From Yoonia sp. (GTDB lineage: Bacteria; Pseudomonadota; Alphaproteobacteria; Rhodobacterales; Rhodobacteraceae), in assembly GCA_023955335.1 (NCBI GenBank), contig JAGSGF010000019.1, forward strand, positions 1-49,114: a DNA stretch of 49,114 bases. Direction: 5' to 3'. Below, one piece after another: positions 1-8,551 of this stretch. Within the stretch, counting starts at the first letter, position 1. Every line of letters starts with the position of its first letter. The notes under the pieces are model-generated. The model saw only the letters and a program-made list of their open reading frames with translations. It was not told where the DNA came from and did not search any database. The translations under genes were made by a program, and so were the position numbers.

Positions 1-2
1 AC

Positions 3-95
3 CTCAGGTCCGTCATCTCGACGGCCAGAAAACACGGGCTCAACATCCTGGAAACCCTCACACTGTCACCATCTCAGATCATCGCACGGCTCTGA
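3..95 (+). pseudogene. C-terminal tail of a transposase (IS66-like)
   Basis: An open frame enters from the left edge and stops at TGA 93-95. It carries the 30-residue tail of a basic protein with the motif RSVISTARKHGLNILETL. The order R-S-V-I-x-T-A-R-K-x-G-x-N-I-L-x-T-L resembles the extreme C-terminus of IS66-family transposases as I remember them. No start or catalytic residue is inside the window, so I cannot say whether the full gene is intact. The assignment rests on one short motif and could be another DDE family. Confidence 0.45.
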
Positions 96-101
96 CGGTA
101 G

Positions 102-128
102 ACCCCTCAACATCGTTATCGGAGGGGT
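102..128. terminator. Hairpin between transposase tail and hydrolase gene
   Basis: Arms ACCCCTC (102-108) and GAGGGGT (122-128) are perfectly complementary around a 13-nt loop. The hairpin lies between two convergent genes, the transposase tail and the hydrolase gene ending at 138. There is no U-tract on either side, so a terminator role is inferred from position only. Confidence 0.4.
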
Positions 129-137
129 GCTTGGGAG

Positions 138-929
138 TTACTGTCTTTCAAGAAAATCGAGGATCGGTTTGGTGTATACGTCGGGGTCTTCCATCAGTCC
201 CAAATGCTGGAGCTTCGGGATGATGATGGTTTCCGCACTGGCGATTTCCGCCGCGATATCGTGGGACATCGCAGCTGTGCTCCCGCTGTCGTTTTCGCAG
301 GTGATCACGAGGGTTGGCACATTGATCTCTTTATACCGACCCGTCAATTCGACCACGCCATTGGCAAGCACCCACGCGGCTTGGGCATAGCTTTCGGCAT
401 CAACATTGTTGCGCCACGCGCGGACCTTTTCAACGCCTGTGCCTGATGCCAAATAACCCGCTGTAAACCAGCGTTCCAGTGCCGCTTCAAAAGTCGAATA
501 CACGCCTTGGTTGCGCGCGGATTTCGCGCGTGCTTCGACCATGGCTTGCGCCTCGGACCCGCGATCATGCGGAGAGTTCAGAATAACAAGCGATGCTGTT
601 TTGTCAGAGTGATTCAACGCAAAACGGCGATTGATCATGCCTCCAATTGAGAAGCCAACGATATGACCTTGGGCAATACCAAGATGGTCCATCAACGCTG
701 CGAGCTGATCCGCATAGACGGTCAGCGATGCCGTTGACGGATGCGGTTCGGATGCACCGTGACCGTAAAGATCATACGACAGCACCCGGAACCGCGCAAA
801 TGCAGGCAGCATATCGGCGAACACATCGCGGCACAGCCCAAGCCCGTGGATAAACACCACAACGGGCGCATCCACGGGTCCGGTCAGACGAAAAGCGGTG
901 CCATTAAACGCCTGCGGGGTTTTCGACAT
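138..929 (-). CDS. Alpha/beta-fold hydrolase
   Basis: A 263-residue serine hydrolase of the alpha/beta fold, similar in layout to 3-oxoadipate enol-lactonase and related C-C or ester hydrolases. Visible features are the oxyanion-hole HGLG (28-31), the nucleophile elbow GFSIGG with Ser94, an acid in CENDS (Asp214) and a catalytic His in KLQHLG (His242). The ATG at 929 (MSKTPQAF) is preferred; the longer open frame upstream has no conserved residues and lies wholly within the preceding gene. The start overlaps the end of the PF06684 gene by 26 bp, so it is the last gene of a four-gene operon. It probably hydrolyses a ring-opened or ester product made by the upstream monooxygenase. The substrate is unknown. 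Confidence 0.85.
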   Translation of the reverse strand: MSKTPQAFNGTAFRLTGPVDAPVVVFIHGLGLCRDVFADMLPAFARFRVLSYDLYGHGASEPHPSTASLTVYADQLAALMDHLGIAQGHIVGFSIGGMINRRFALNHSDKTASLVILNSPHDRGSEAQAMVEARAKSARNQGVYSTFEAALERWFTAGYLASGTGVEKVRAWRNNVDAESYAQAAWVLANGVVELTGRYKEINVPTLVITCENDSGSTAAMSHDIAAEIASAETIIIPKLQHLGLMEDPDVYTKPILDFLERQ

Positions 930-1500
930 CGTGGCCCATTTCCTTAAGGTCTTCGTAGCGGTTGCCAATACGGTGGTTTGGATGCCCGCCGATAGATGCG
1001 CCAAGTGCAACGACGACTTCGTCCTCGGCTGGTGCGTCGGGGATTGATGTGTGGATCGTTTGATAATGGCTGCGCAACCCACCATCATCTTTGTGCATCA
1101 AGGGGATTATCAGGGACGTGCCCGCAGCCCCGCGCATGTTGGCAAACACCAGATAGGATTTCGCATCGACCGCGTTGCGGTATTCATTCCCGAACCACAG
1201 CGTGTGCGTAAGAGCTTGGGCATGCTCAGTCTCACCGCCCATTCCAACGATGGACGCCTTGCCGTACCCTTCAACGGTGCCACCCGTTTCTTTAAGTACC
1301 AAGTCGGTCAACATCTTGCCCAAAACCGGACCGTGGCTGCGAATTTCGGGGCGTAGGTCTTCGACGTAGCCACGCCCAAACCACGGGTTTTTGATAATCG
1401 CCATGGCGGCCACCAAAAGTGTCGGGGTCTTAACGGTCTTGCCGCCTTCGATAAACGTGTGTTGCACGGTCGTGAGCGTGCGGCGAATTTCAACGGTCAT
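904..1500 (-). CDS. Amino acid synthesis family protein (PF06684/DUF1185)
   Basis: A 198-residue protein that I recognise as the PF06684 family (formerly DUF1185). Motifs include NPWFGRGYVEDL near residue 40, GKASIVGMGGETEHAQALTH near residue 100 and a C-terminal GGHPNHRIGNRYED. The family has a chorismate-mutase-like fold in known structures; its reaction has not been established as far as I know. The ATG at 1500 has an AAGGAAAG ribosome site 7-9 nt upstream, better than the in-frame start seven codons earlier. It lies 13 bp after the monooxygenase gene and overlaps the hydrolase start. The name suggests amino acid metabolism, but its constant company with flavin monooxygenases suggests a catabolic role. 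Confidence 0.82.
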   Translation of the reverse strand: MTVEIRRTLTTVQHTFIEGGKTVKTPTLLVAAMAIIKNPWFGRGYVEDLRPEIRSHGPVLGKMLTDLVLKETGGTVEGYGKASIVGMGGETEHAQALTHTLWFGNEYRNAVDAKSYLVFANMRGAAGTSLIIPLMHKDDGGLRSHYQTIHTSIPDAPAEDEVVVALGASIGGHPNHRIGNRYEDLKEMGHDVENPAGV

Positions 1501-1513
1501 AGTGGTCTTTCCT

Positions 1514-2545
1514 TCAGGCAAATTCTGGCATCACGCGATCAATGAACAACTGAAGGGATCGCTTTTGCACGTCCATGTCCAGCCCCATCGAAGCGTAGTA
1601 AATATAGGCATCAACGCCAAGACTTTCGTAGGCGCGCAGTTTGGCGATGACCGTATCAGGGTCGCCAAACGTCAAGTTTTCTTCCAGCATGGTCGGATCA
1701 ACGCGGACGTTTCCTTCAAGGTCTTCTAGCGGGACGCTTTCGGGAAAGCCGTTCACGACATCGCCCTTTTTCATCATCAGATTACCGAACTTACCCAGCG
1801 CATTGCGCACTGCGCCCAATGCGACGGCGCGGTCATTTTGGGTTTCGTAAACGCATGTGTGGCGCATAAGCGCAAACGTCCCGTTCCAGCCGCCCGCGCT
1901 ATTGATGCTGTCATCAAGTAGGGCTTTATATTTTTCAGCCTCGGAAAACGGCATCGTCAGGGGCCAGCACATCACATTGCAGTCATTGACCACAGCATAG
2001 TCAAACGTGGCAGGAGACCGTGCAGCGACCCACATTGGCACCTTGTCTTGCACAGGTTTCGGGCAGGATGTGGCCTTGGGGAACTGCCAGTTTTCACCGT
2101 TATGTTCGACGTCGCCTTTCCAAAGGTCGCGCACCAAGGGCAGCATTTCTTGCATATACCGATGGCTGTCTTTTTGATCGAGCCCGGGGTGCATGCGGTC
2201 AAATTCACGCTGATATGCACCTGATCCAAGACCCAATTCCAACCGTCCACCGGATAAAAGATCCACCATTGCAGCCTCGCCAGCCAGATTGATCGGGTGC
2301 CAATATGATGCGTTTGCGACCCCGCAGCCAAGCCGGATGTTATCTGTATGCGCCGCCCACCATGTCATAATCTGGAACGGGTTCGGCGCGATGGTCATTT
2401 CCAATGCGTGATGTTCAGCCGCCCACGCGACCTGAAACCCCGCCCTATCGGCCATCTGGATCATCTCGATCGTATGGTCCCGCACTGCACGCATATCAGT
2501 GGTGTCATCCATACGCTCAAGGTTAATTGCGATGTGAAATTTCAT
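1514..2545 (-). CDS. LLM class flavin-dependent oxidoreductase (luciferase-like monooxygenase)
   Basis: A full-length 343-residue member of the bacterial luciferase-like TIM-barrel family. It uses reduced FMN supplied by a separate reductase to insert oxygen into an organic substrate. Family marks are the N-terminal FHIAINLERMD strand, the segment WAAEHHALEMTIAPNP, IRLGCGVANASYWHP, the phosphate-contacting GGRLELGLGSGAYQREFD, and a C-terminal FGDPDTVIAKLRAYESLGVD. It is the second gene of the operon, 15 bp after the aldehyde dehydrogenase. No flavin reductase gene is seen nearby, so the electron donor must be encoded elsewhere. The substrate is unknown; C-N or C-S bond cleavage or Baeyer-Villiger chemistry are all possible for this family. 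Confidence 0.88.
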   Translation of the reverse strand: MKFHIAINLERMDDTTDMRAVRDHTIEMIQMADRAGFQVAWAAEHHALEMTIAPNPFQIMTWWAAHTDNIRLGCGVANASYWHPINLAGEAAMVDLLSGGRLELGLGSGAYQREFDRMHPGLDQKDSHRYMQEMLPLVRDLWKGDVEHNGENWQFPKATSCPKPVQDKVPMWVAARSPATFDYAVVNDCNVMCWPLTMPFSEAEKYKALLDDSINSAGGWNGTFALMRHTCVYETQNDRAVALGAVRNALGKFGNLMMKKGDVVNGFPESVPLEDLEGNVRVDPTMLEENLTFGDPDTVIAKLRAYESLGVDAYIYYASMGLDMDVQKRSLQLFIDRVMPEFA

Positions 2546-2560
2546 AGCACGGTCTCCTGT

Positions 2561-4036
2561 TCAGCGCGGTTTAAAGGGGTTGGCGATGGGATCGTCGGAC
2601 ATGTTCATCCAGACAGTTTTGGGGCGGGTATAAGCGTACAGCGCCTGGAATCCGCTTTCGCGCCCATAGCCACTGTTCTTCATCCCACCAAATGCGGCGA
2701 TAGGACTGATCGCGCGGTAGGTGTTCACCCAAACGATGCCCGCCTTGACCTTTTTTGACATGCGCAAAGATCGTGCGCCATCGCGGGTAAAAATTCCGGC
2801 GGCCAACCCGTGTTTGGTGTCATTGGCAAGCGCAAGCGCCTCGTCTTCAGTCTTGAACCGCTGCACGGACAACACAGGGCCAAACAGTTCGGTATCGACA
2901 ATGGTCATATCTTGCGTGGGGCAATCGATAATCGTCGGCTCATAATACAGCCCACCTAGGCAGGGTTGCTTACCACCACACCGAATTTTGCCACCTTCAG
3001 CCGCGGCCAATGCGACTTGGGATTTGATATGATCCAACTGCTCTTGGGTACACAACGGGCCCATTTGCGTGTCTGCGACTTGCGGATCGCCAATGCGAAT
3101 GTGCTTTGCAATTTCGATCATGCGATCCAGAAATTCGTCTGCGATGTTTTCATGCAGATAAAGCCGTGATCCAGCGACACAACTTTGACCGGTTGCGCCG
3201 AAAATACCTGCAATCGACCCGTTGACCGCACTTTCGATATTGGCGTCATCGAACACGATGAAGGGCGATTTGCCCCCAAGTTCTAGCGATACTTCGGCGA
3301 AATTTTCGGCTGTGTTACGCAGAATATGACGCGCGGCGTTAGGGCCACCGGTGAACGCCACCTTGGCGACCAGTGGATGCGACGTCAGGACTTGGCCACA
3401 CGGTGTCGCGTGTCCGGTGACGATATTCACAACACCGTCAGGGATACCGGCCCGGGCGACAAGCTTGCCAAATTCAAGCAACGGCGCGGAGGCATGTTCG
3501 GATGCTTTGAGCACAATCGTATTGCCCGCAGCCAAGGCAGGCCCGATTTTAACCGCGCTGAGAAACATCTGACTGTTCCAAGGCACCACTGCCGCGACAA
3601 CACCGATTGGTTCGCGATCCGTGAACACAAACATATCGGGTTTATCGATGGGCAGGGTTTCACCATGCAACTTGTCAGCCGCCCCGGCATAGAAATGCAG
3701 AAACTCTGCAATGTAGGTTGCCTGCCATGCTGTCTCGGTGAACATCTTGCCGGTATCTGTTGTCTCAATCCGGCCAATCGTCTCAGAATTCTCTGCCAGT
3801 AAATCGGCAAGCCGACCAAGCGCTTTGCCCCGCGCCGTTGCCGTCATGTCGCCCCAAGCGCCATCAAGCGCCGTATGCGCGGCCTTTACGGCGGCATCAA
3901 CGTCTGTCGCGGTCGCTTCGGGAACTGTCGACCAGACCGTCCCTGTCGCAGGGTTAACGCTGTCGAAACGCCCACCATCAGATGCATCAACCCACGCACC
4001 ACCGATCAGCATTTGATAATTTACGATATCCGTCAT
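2561..4036 (-). CDS. NAD(P)-dependent aldehyde dehydrogenase
   Basis: A 491-residue aldehyde dehydrogenase, the normal length, oxidising an aldehyde to its acid. Catalytic residues are visible: Asn154 in VVPWNSQ, Lys177 in VLKASEHAS, general base Glu252 in LELGGKSP, and nucleophile Cys286 in GQSCVAGSR. The usual FTGS of the NAD site reads FTGG (228-231). The ATG at 4036 (MTDIVNYQ) is supported by a GGGAG ribosome site; an upstream in-frame start would add eight unconserved residues. It is the first gene of the minus-strand operon and is divergent from a LysR regulator. The best guess is oxidation of an aldehyde released by the downstream enzymes. Confidence 0.92.
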   Translation of the reverse strand: MTDIVNYQMLIGGAWVDASDGGRFDSVNPATGTVWSTVPEATATDVDAAVKAAHTALDGAWGDMTATARGKALGRLADLLAENSETIGRIETTDTGKMFTETAWQATYIAEFLHFYAGAADKLHGETLPIDKPDMFVFTDREPIGVVAAVVPWNSQMFLSAVKIGPALAAGNTIVLKASEHASAPLLEFGKLVARAGIPDGVVNIVTGHATPCGQVLTSHPLVAKVAFTGGPNAARHILRNTAENFAEVSLELGGKSPFIVFDDANIESAVNGSIAGIFGATGQSCVAGSRLYLHENIADEFLDRMIEIAKHIRIGDPQVADTQMGPLCTQEQLDHIKSQVALAAAEGGKIRCGGKQPCLGGLYYEPTIIDCPTQDMTIVDTELFGPVLSVQRFKTEDEALALANDTKHGLAAGIFTRDGARSLRMSKKVKAGIVWVNTYRAISPIAAFGGMKNSGYGRESGFQALYAYTRPKTVWMNMSDDPIANPFKPR

Positions 4037-4127
4037 GTTCGCTCCCGTATTGCAAAACAAAGCTAACCAGAAAAATAGATTTGGAAAAACGAAAGTTTTC
4101 GCATATTATATTCGGAAAGGGTGAATT
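4037..4127. promoter_or_regulatory. Divergent promoter region with LysR-type operator candidates
   Basis: This 91-bp gap separates the aldehyde dehydrogenase operon from the LysR gene. It contains CGAAA-GT-TTTCG (4090-4101), an inverted repeat, followed at once by a looser AT-rich dyad between TTCG (4098-4101) and CGGAA (4113-4117). TATTAT (4104-4109) could be a -10 for the LysR gene, and GGAAAGGG (4114-4121) is its likely ribosome site. LysR regulators usually bind such AT-rich dyads between themselves and the operon they control. The operator assignment is inferred. Confidence 0.5.
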
Positions 4128-4958
4128 ATGAATCTCACTGAATTGCGAACCTTTCTGGCTATCATCGAAACGGGCAGCCTTGTGCGGGCGTCAGAGGCGC
4201 TGAATGTGACCCAGTCCACCGTCACTGCACGACTAAAGGCGTTAGAAGACGAGCTAGGCCAACGCCTGATCAATCGCCAGAAATCGGGGGCGCGCCTGAC
4301 AGCGGCTGGTGTCCGGCTGCAGCGGTATGCGGCAACGATCAGCGACCTTTGGCAACAAGCGCGTCAGGAAACGGCGCTGCCAGATGGGATGCAGTCGGTT
4401 TGCAATATGGCCTGCCATCCTGACCTATGGCCAGATCTTGGTGCGCGCTTGTTCGATCATATCCAAACGACACAGCCACATATCGCGCTGTCGATTTGGA
4501 CGGGTGGTCAGCACGATTTGGCGCATTGGTTGGACAACGGATTGGTTGATCTTGCGCTTACCTATTGGCCAAGCACACGCGCAGCCAAGCTGACGGATGA
4601 ATTACCGCCTGATCGTTTGATCCTTGTTTCAAATCAAGCTGATGACCCTGTGCGGCTTGACAAAGGCTATGTGTACGTCGAGGGCGGAGACGATTTTGGC
4701 CGTGCGCATGCAACAGAATTCGCAGATGCCGGCACTGCGCGCCTAAGCTTTGGAACGGCCAGTTTGGGTTTGGACCACCTGCTTAAGAATGGCGGATCAG
4801 CCTATTTGCCCGACAGGCTTGTTCATCCATATTTGGGCAAAGAATTGCATAGGTTGATGGATGCACCGGTGTTCACGCGCCCGTCCTATGTTGTCTCTCG
4901 GAGCACTGTGCGGGCGGGATGGCCTTGGTTTGATGGTGCCATTGCTGCGGTGGTGTAA
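4128..4958 (+). CDS. LysR-family transcriptional regulator
   Basis: A 276-residue LysR-type regulator, slightly short for the family. The N-terminal winged helix-turn-helix spans residues 1-60 (MNLTELRTFLAIIETGSL, then ALNVTQSTVTARLKALEDEL). The rest is a reduced substrate-binding domain. It is divergently transcribed from the four-gene catabolic operon, the classic arrangement in which the regulator controls both sides in response to a substrate or intermediate. The inducer is unknown. Confidence 0.9.
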   Translation: MNLTELRTFLAIIETGSLVRASEALNVTQSTVTARLKALEDELGQRLINRQKSGARLTAAGVRLQRYAATISDLWQQARQETALPDGMQSVCNMACHPDLWPDLGARLFDHIQTTQPHIALSIWTGGQHDLAHWLDNGLVDLALTYWPSTRAAKLTDELPPDRLILVSNQADDPVRLDKGYVYVEGGDDFGRAHATEFADAGTARLSFGTASLGLDHLLKNGGSAYLPDRLVHPYLGKELHRLMDAPVFTRPSYVVSRSTVRAGWPWFDGAIAAVV

Positions 4959-5048
4959 ATTATTTTCATCACCAGATTTCTTGCAGAAACTCAGATGGTC
5001 TTTTGCATCTTTTACGCCTAAAACTTCATAAGCACTAAGGGGACTTGG

Positions 5049-5618
5049 ATGACTGATCTCACGTTAACTGCGCGGACAGAGCTGCCTGACGCTTTGCGCG
5101 TTCTGCTTGCAGAATATCCTCGCATTTCATGGGAACACGATCCTGAGTTTAACGACTTGATCCGGTTCTGGCTTGATCGTCACCTGATGTTTCGGCGGGT
5201 TGTGTCCGAGATGAGGACCGACGCCCAGCAGATGCTGGATGCAAAGCTAGCACCACCAAAGTTTACGTCACGCCTGTCGCGCTTTGGCGGGATGTTCGTT
5301 CAAGGACTGCACGAACATCATACGATCGAGGACACGTATTACTTTCCCAAACTGGCGCAACACGACCAACGGATCGAAGCCGGTTTTGATATTCTGGACA
5401 AAGATCACCATGAGATCGACGCACAGCTCAATACATTTGTGGAAAACGCCAACGCGGTTCTGAATGCGCGCGATAACCCGACGCATATGCATGAAAATAC
5501 CGGAAAATTTGAAGCTGATCTAACGCAGCTTGAAAAGCTTCTTGATCGGCATCTGAATGACGAAGAAGAGCTGATCGTGCCTGTCATCTTGAAATTCGGC
5601 GCGCCCAATATGGAATAG
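5049..5618 (+). CDS. Hemerythrin HHE domain protein
   Basis: A 189-residue helical protein carrying a hemerythrin-type cation-binding domain. Candidate iron ligands are in DRHLMFRR, GLHEHHTIEDTYYFP, DKDHHEID and LDRHLNDEEELIVP, which follow the H-HxxxE-H-HxxxE order of the family. Such proteins bind a di-iron centre and act in oxygen or nitric oxide sensing or iron handling. An AGGGG ribosome site precedes the ATG. It stands alone, facing the acs gene tail to tail. Confidence 0.85.
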   Translation: MTDLTLTARTELPDALRVLLAEYPRISWEHDPEFNDLIRFWLDRHLMFRRVVSEMRTDAQQMLDAKLAPPKFTSRLSRFGGMFVQGLHEHHTIEDTYYFPKLAQHDQRIEAGFDILDKDHHEIDAQLNTFVENANAVLNARDNPTHMHENTGKFEADLTQLEKLLDRHLNDEEELIVPVILKFGAPNME

Positions 5619-5643
5619 GCCCGTCTGACAAGGCGATTACCCA

Positions 5644-5670
5644 CGACGGCCAACACTGCTTTGACCGTCG
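5644..5670. terminator. Bidirectional hairpin between hemerythrin gene and acs
   Basis: CGACGG (5644-5649) and CCGTCG (5665-5670) pair perfectly. After one mismatch the stem continues with CAA/TTG around a 7-nt loop. It sits between two convergent stop codons (5618 and 5682), so it may end transcription from both sides. There is no long U-tract. Confidence 0.45.
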
Positions 5671-5681
5671 CGGTTCATTAT

Positions 5682-7637
5682 TTAAGCGCGGTTCATCCGG
5701 TTTTCGATCAGATCAGCCACAACCGACGGATCGGCCAAGGTTGATGTGTCGCCGAGTGTATCAAAATCATTCTCAGCGATCTTGCGCAAAATACGGCGCA
5801 TGATTTTGCCAGACCGTGTTTTCGGCAAACCCGGCGCCCACTGAATAAGATCAGGTTTGGCAATGGGGCCAATCTCAGAGCGAACCCATGTTTCCAACTC
5901 TTTGCGCAGTGCATCGGTGTATTCTTCACCACCCATCAGCGTGACATAAGCATAGATGCCCTGCCCTTTGATCGCATGTGGGTAACCAACAACGGCGGCC
6001 TCGGCGACCTTCGGGTGCGCGACCAATGCGCTTTCGACTTCCGCTGTGCCCATCCGGTGACCAGACACGTTGATCACGTCATCGACGCGGCCAGTGATCC
6101 AGTAATATCCGTCGGCATCGCGGCGACAGCCGTCACCTGTGAAGTAATAGCCTTTGTAGTCGCTAAAATAAGTCTTCTCGAACCGATCATGGTCGCCCCA
6201 AATGCTGCGCATTTGGCCCGGCCAGCTGTCTTTGATGCACAGCACACCTTCGGCCACAGTGTCTGTGAGTTCCTCGCCTGTTGTCGGCTCAAGGATCACA
6301 GGCTCAATCCCGAAGAACGGCAAAGTCGCCGAACCGGGTTTGGTTGCCGTGGCACCAGGCAGTGGCGTCAACAAATGACCACCTGTTTCGGTCTGCCACC
6401 ATGTATCAACGATAGGGCAATTTCCTTTGCCAATGACTTCGTTGTACCAATTCCAAGCCTCCGGGTTAATCGGCTCGCCGACAGTGCCCAACACTTTGAG
6501 GCTACTCAGATCGTGACCTTCAACAAAGCTGTCGCCCTTCGCCATCAACGCACGAATGGCCGTTGGTGCAGTATAGAACTGGTTCACTTTGTGCTTTGCG
6601 CAGACGTCCCAGAACCGACCCGCATCGGGGTATGTCGGGATGCCTTCGAACATCACTGTGGTCGCACCATTCGCAAGTGGCCCATAGACGATATAGCTGT
6701 GGCCGGTGACCCAGCCCACATCAGCGGTGCACCAAAAGACGTCGCCGTCATGATAATCAAACGTATATTCATGGGTCATTGCCGCATAAACCAGATAGCC
6801 ACCCGACGAATGCACTACGCCCTTTGGCATGCCGGTAGAGCCGGATGTGTATAGAATGAATAGTGGATCTTCGGCGTTCATTTCCTCGGGCGGGCAATCG
6901 GCGGACACGTTTGCTTCCATTTCGTGCAGCCAATAATCGCGGCCTTCGGTCATTGAGACGTCACCACCGGTGCGCTGAACGACCAGCATTTTCGTATCAA
7001 CTGTGATCTTATCAAACGCCGTATCGGCATTGATTTTCAACGGTGTGTTCTTGCCGCCGCGCGGTGCTTCATCTGCTGTGATAACGACCTTCGCCTCTGA
7101 CCCGTTGACGCGTGACGCCAAAGCATCCGGCGAGAAGCCCGCGAATACAATCGAATGGATCGCACCGATGCGCGCACAGGCAAGCATCGCATAAGCGGCC
7201 TGTGGGATCATCGGCATGTAGACCACAACGCGGTCGCCTTTGCCTACGCCCATGTCTTTTAGAACATTGGCAAACTTGCAGACGTTTTCGTGCAGCTGTT
7301 TGTAAGTAATGTGCAGGGCGTCGTCGGTTGGGCTGTCGGGTTCCCAGATAATCGCTGTCTGATCGCCGCGCGTGGCCAAGTGACGGTCGATACAGTTGGC
7401 GGCAACGTTAAGCGTGCCATCCTCGAACCACTTGATGTCAACCTGACCCAATGTAAAGTCAGCGGACTTAACCTTTGTGAACGGCTTAATCCAGTCGACG
7501 CGCTTACCGTGCTCGCCCCAAAATTTCGCCGGATCCGCGATAGAGGTCGCATACATTGCCTCATACGTGGCCTTATCGGCATGCGCGCCTGCAGCCATTG
7601 CGGCCGATGGCGGATAGGTTTTGTTTGCGTCAGACAT
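5682..7637 (-). CDS. acs: Acetyl-CoA synthetase (acetate--CoA ligase)
   Basis: A 651-residue AMP-forming acetate--CoA ligase, exactly the usual length. It activates acetate through acetyl-AMP to acetyl-CoA. Signatures are the phosphate loop [11 protein letters not shown], the acetate pocket segment [22 protein letters not shown], and the C-terminal TRSGKIMRR whose Lys611 is the adenylation residue that is acetylated for control in this family. The ATG at 7637 has a strong GGAGGG ribosome site; the longer open frame has no family match. A GGGGC-AGC-GCCCC hairpin (7671-7683) lies in the 5' leader. Divergent from the frameshifted envelope gene. Confidence 0.97.
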   Translation of the reverse strand: MSDANKTYPPSAAMAAGAHADKATYEAMYATSIADPAKFWGEHGKRVDWIKPFTKVKSADFTLGQVDIKWFEDGTLNVAANCIDRHLATRGDQTAIIWEPDSPTDDALHITYKQLHENVCKFANVLKDMGVGKGDRVVVYMPMIPQAAYAMLACARIGAIHSIVFAGFSPDALASRVNGSEAKVVITADEAPRGGKNTPLKINADTAFDKITVDTKMLVVQRTGGDVSMTEGRDYWLHEMEANVSADCPPEEMNAEDPLFILYTSGSTGMPKGVVHSSGGYLVYAAMTHEYTFDYHDGDVFWCTADVGWVTGHSYIVYGPLANGATTVMFEGIPTYPDAGRFWDVCAKHKVNQFYTAPTAIRALMAKGDSFVEGHDLSSLKVLGTVGEPINPEAWNWYNEVIGKGNCPIVDTWWQTETGGHLLTPLPGATATKPGSATLPFFGIEPVILEPTTGEELTDTVAEGVLCIKDSWPGQMRSIWGDHDRFEKTYFSDYKGYYFTGDGCRRDADGYYWITGRVDDVINVSGHRMGTAEVESALVAHPKVAEAAVVGYPHAIKGQGIYAYVTLMGGEEYTDALRKELETWVRSEIGPIAKPDLIQWAPGLPKTRSGKIMRRILRKIAENDFDTLGDTSTLADPSVVADLIENRMNRA

Positions 7638-7670
7638 GGTTGGTCCCTCCGTTTGGATTGTCTTTATTGT

Positions 7671-7683
7671 GGGGCAGCGCCCC
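7671..7683. promoter_or_regulatory. Small GC hairpin upstream of acs
   Basis: GGGGC (7671-7675), a 3-nt loop and GCCCC (7679-7683) form a compact hairpin 34 bp upstream of the acs start codon. It could be a weak terminator or a leader structure. No U-tract follows on either strand. Confidence 0.3.
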
Positions 7684-7827
7684 TTCCTCCCGACGTATCG
7701 TGCATAGGTCACGATCCGCCTTTTGACACATCATGTGATGAATCGCTGCGCATTCCAAGCCAAGCGATGAGCGCGGCAACTGGTTTTTGTAAATTAATTT
7801 GCATCGACAGCACCGATCGCACGCGCG

Positions 7828-7854
7828 TTAACACCGATTAATGGCCCGTTAACC
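7828..7854. promoter_or_regulatory. CtrA-type box, TTAA-N7-TTAACC
   Basis: Three TTAA words lie at 7828-7831, 7838-7841 and 7849-7852. The last two are spaced by exactly 7 bp and end in CC, matching the alphaproteobacterial CtrA consensus TTAA-N7-TTAACC. The first is spaced by 6 bp. The site is 43 bp upstream of the ATG at 7897 and about 200 bp upstream of acs. The match is seen directly; binding is inferred. Confidence 0.5.
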
Positions 7855-7896
7855 TTCACGCATCATGCTCGGCGTCTCGTGGCAACAGTGGATCAT

Positions 7897-8551
7897 ATGC
7901 GACTAATTCTTATCTTTCTTGGGCTGATCAGTATTGCGAACCTTGCCTGTGCAGGCGCATGGCCACGTGACAAAGGGCAATTGTTCATCGCTGCTGGGGG
8001 GAATTTTTTGCTTTCCGATGGGGCGCAATTACCCGTTTACTATGACCCCACTGTGTATGCTGAATACGGGCTGAGCGAACGGCTCACTGTTGGAATGTAC
8101 CTCTACACCGCCGATGCAGGCCGGGTCGGGTCCATCTTCTTTTTTGCCAGCTTCCCAATTGGGGACCTTCAATCTCAACAAAAATTTGCCGCGATCCTAT
8201 CACTTGGTGCGCGGGCGAATACAATTACGGAGAGTGCGCGGTGGTCTTTCTTGGGGCACGGGCCTCGAAAATGGTTGGTTGTCCGTCGATGCATCCGCAA
8301 CATATGGCACGGACGACAACACATTCCGCCCGAAAATCGATGCAACCTATGGCCATCGGTGGACAGACAAGTGGACGACGTCACTGCAACTGCAAACCGG
8401 ACAGGGGATTACGAACGACTACTACGCCAAAATCGCGCCGTCGGTGACCTATAATCTGCGAGAAAATATCAAGCTGCACCTCGGCGCAGTCCATGCGCTG
8501 ACCGGTGACCGTGGCTCGGCTTTAAAATTTGAGACATGGCTGACCTTCTAG
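7897..8551 (+). pseudogene. Exported beta-barrel-like envelope protein, frameshifted
   Basis: The ATG at 7897 opens a protein with a signal peptide (MRLILIFLGLISIANLACAGA) and a pattern of short amphipathic strands such as LPVYYDPTVYAEYGLSERLT. This frame is good up to about residue 110 (FAAILSLGARA). The natural continuation (GGLSWGTGLENGWLSVDAS to a final ...LKFETWLTF) is in the next frame, ending at 8551, so one extra base or two missing bases are needed between about 8215 and 8245. The first frame runs on as non-family sequence to 8454. It may be a real mutation or a sequencing error. The downstream half looks conserved, which suggests recent damage. Function unknown; the strand pattern suggests an outer-membrane barrel. 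Confidence 0.65.

Noticed and set aside
138..1088. 316-residue version of the hydrolase
   Set aside because: The extra 53 residues lie inside the PF06684 gene and show no conserved pattern.
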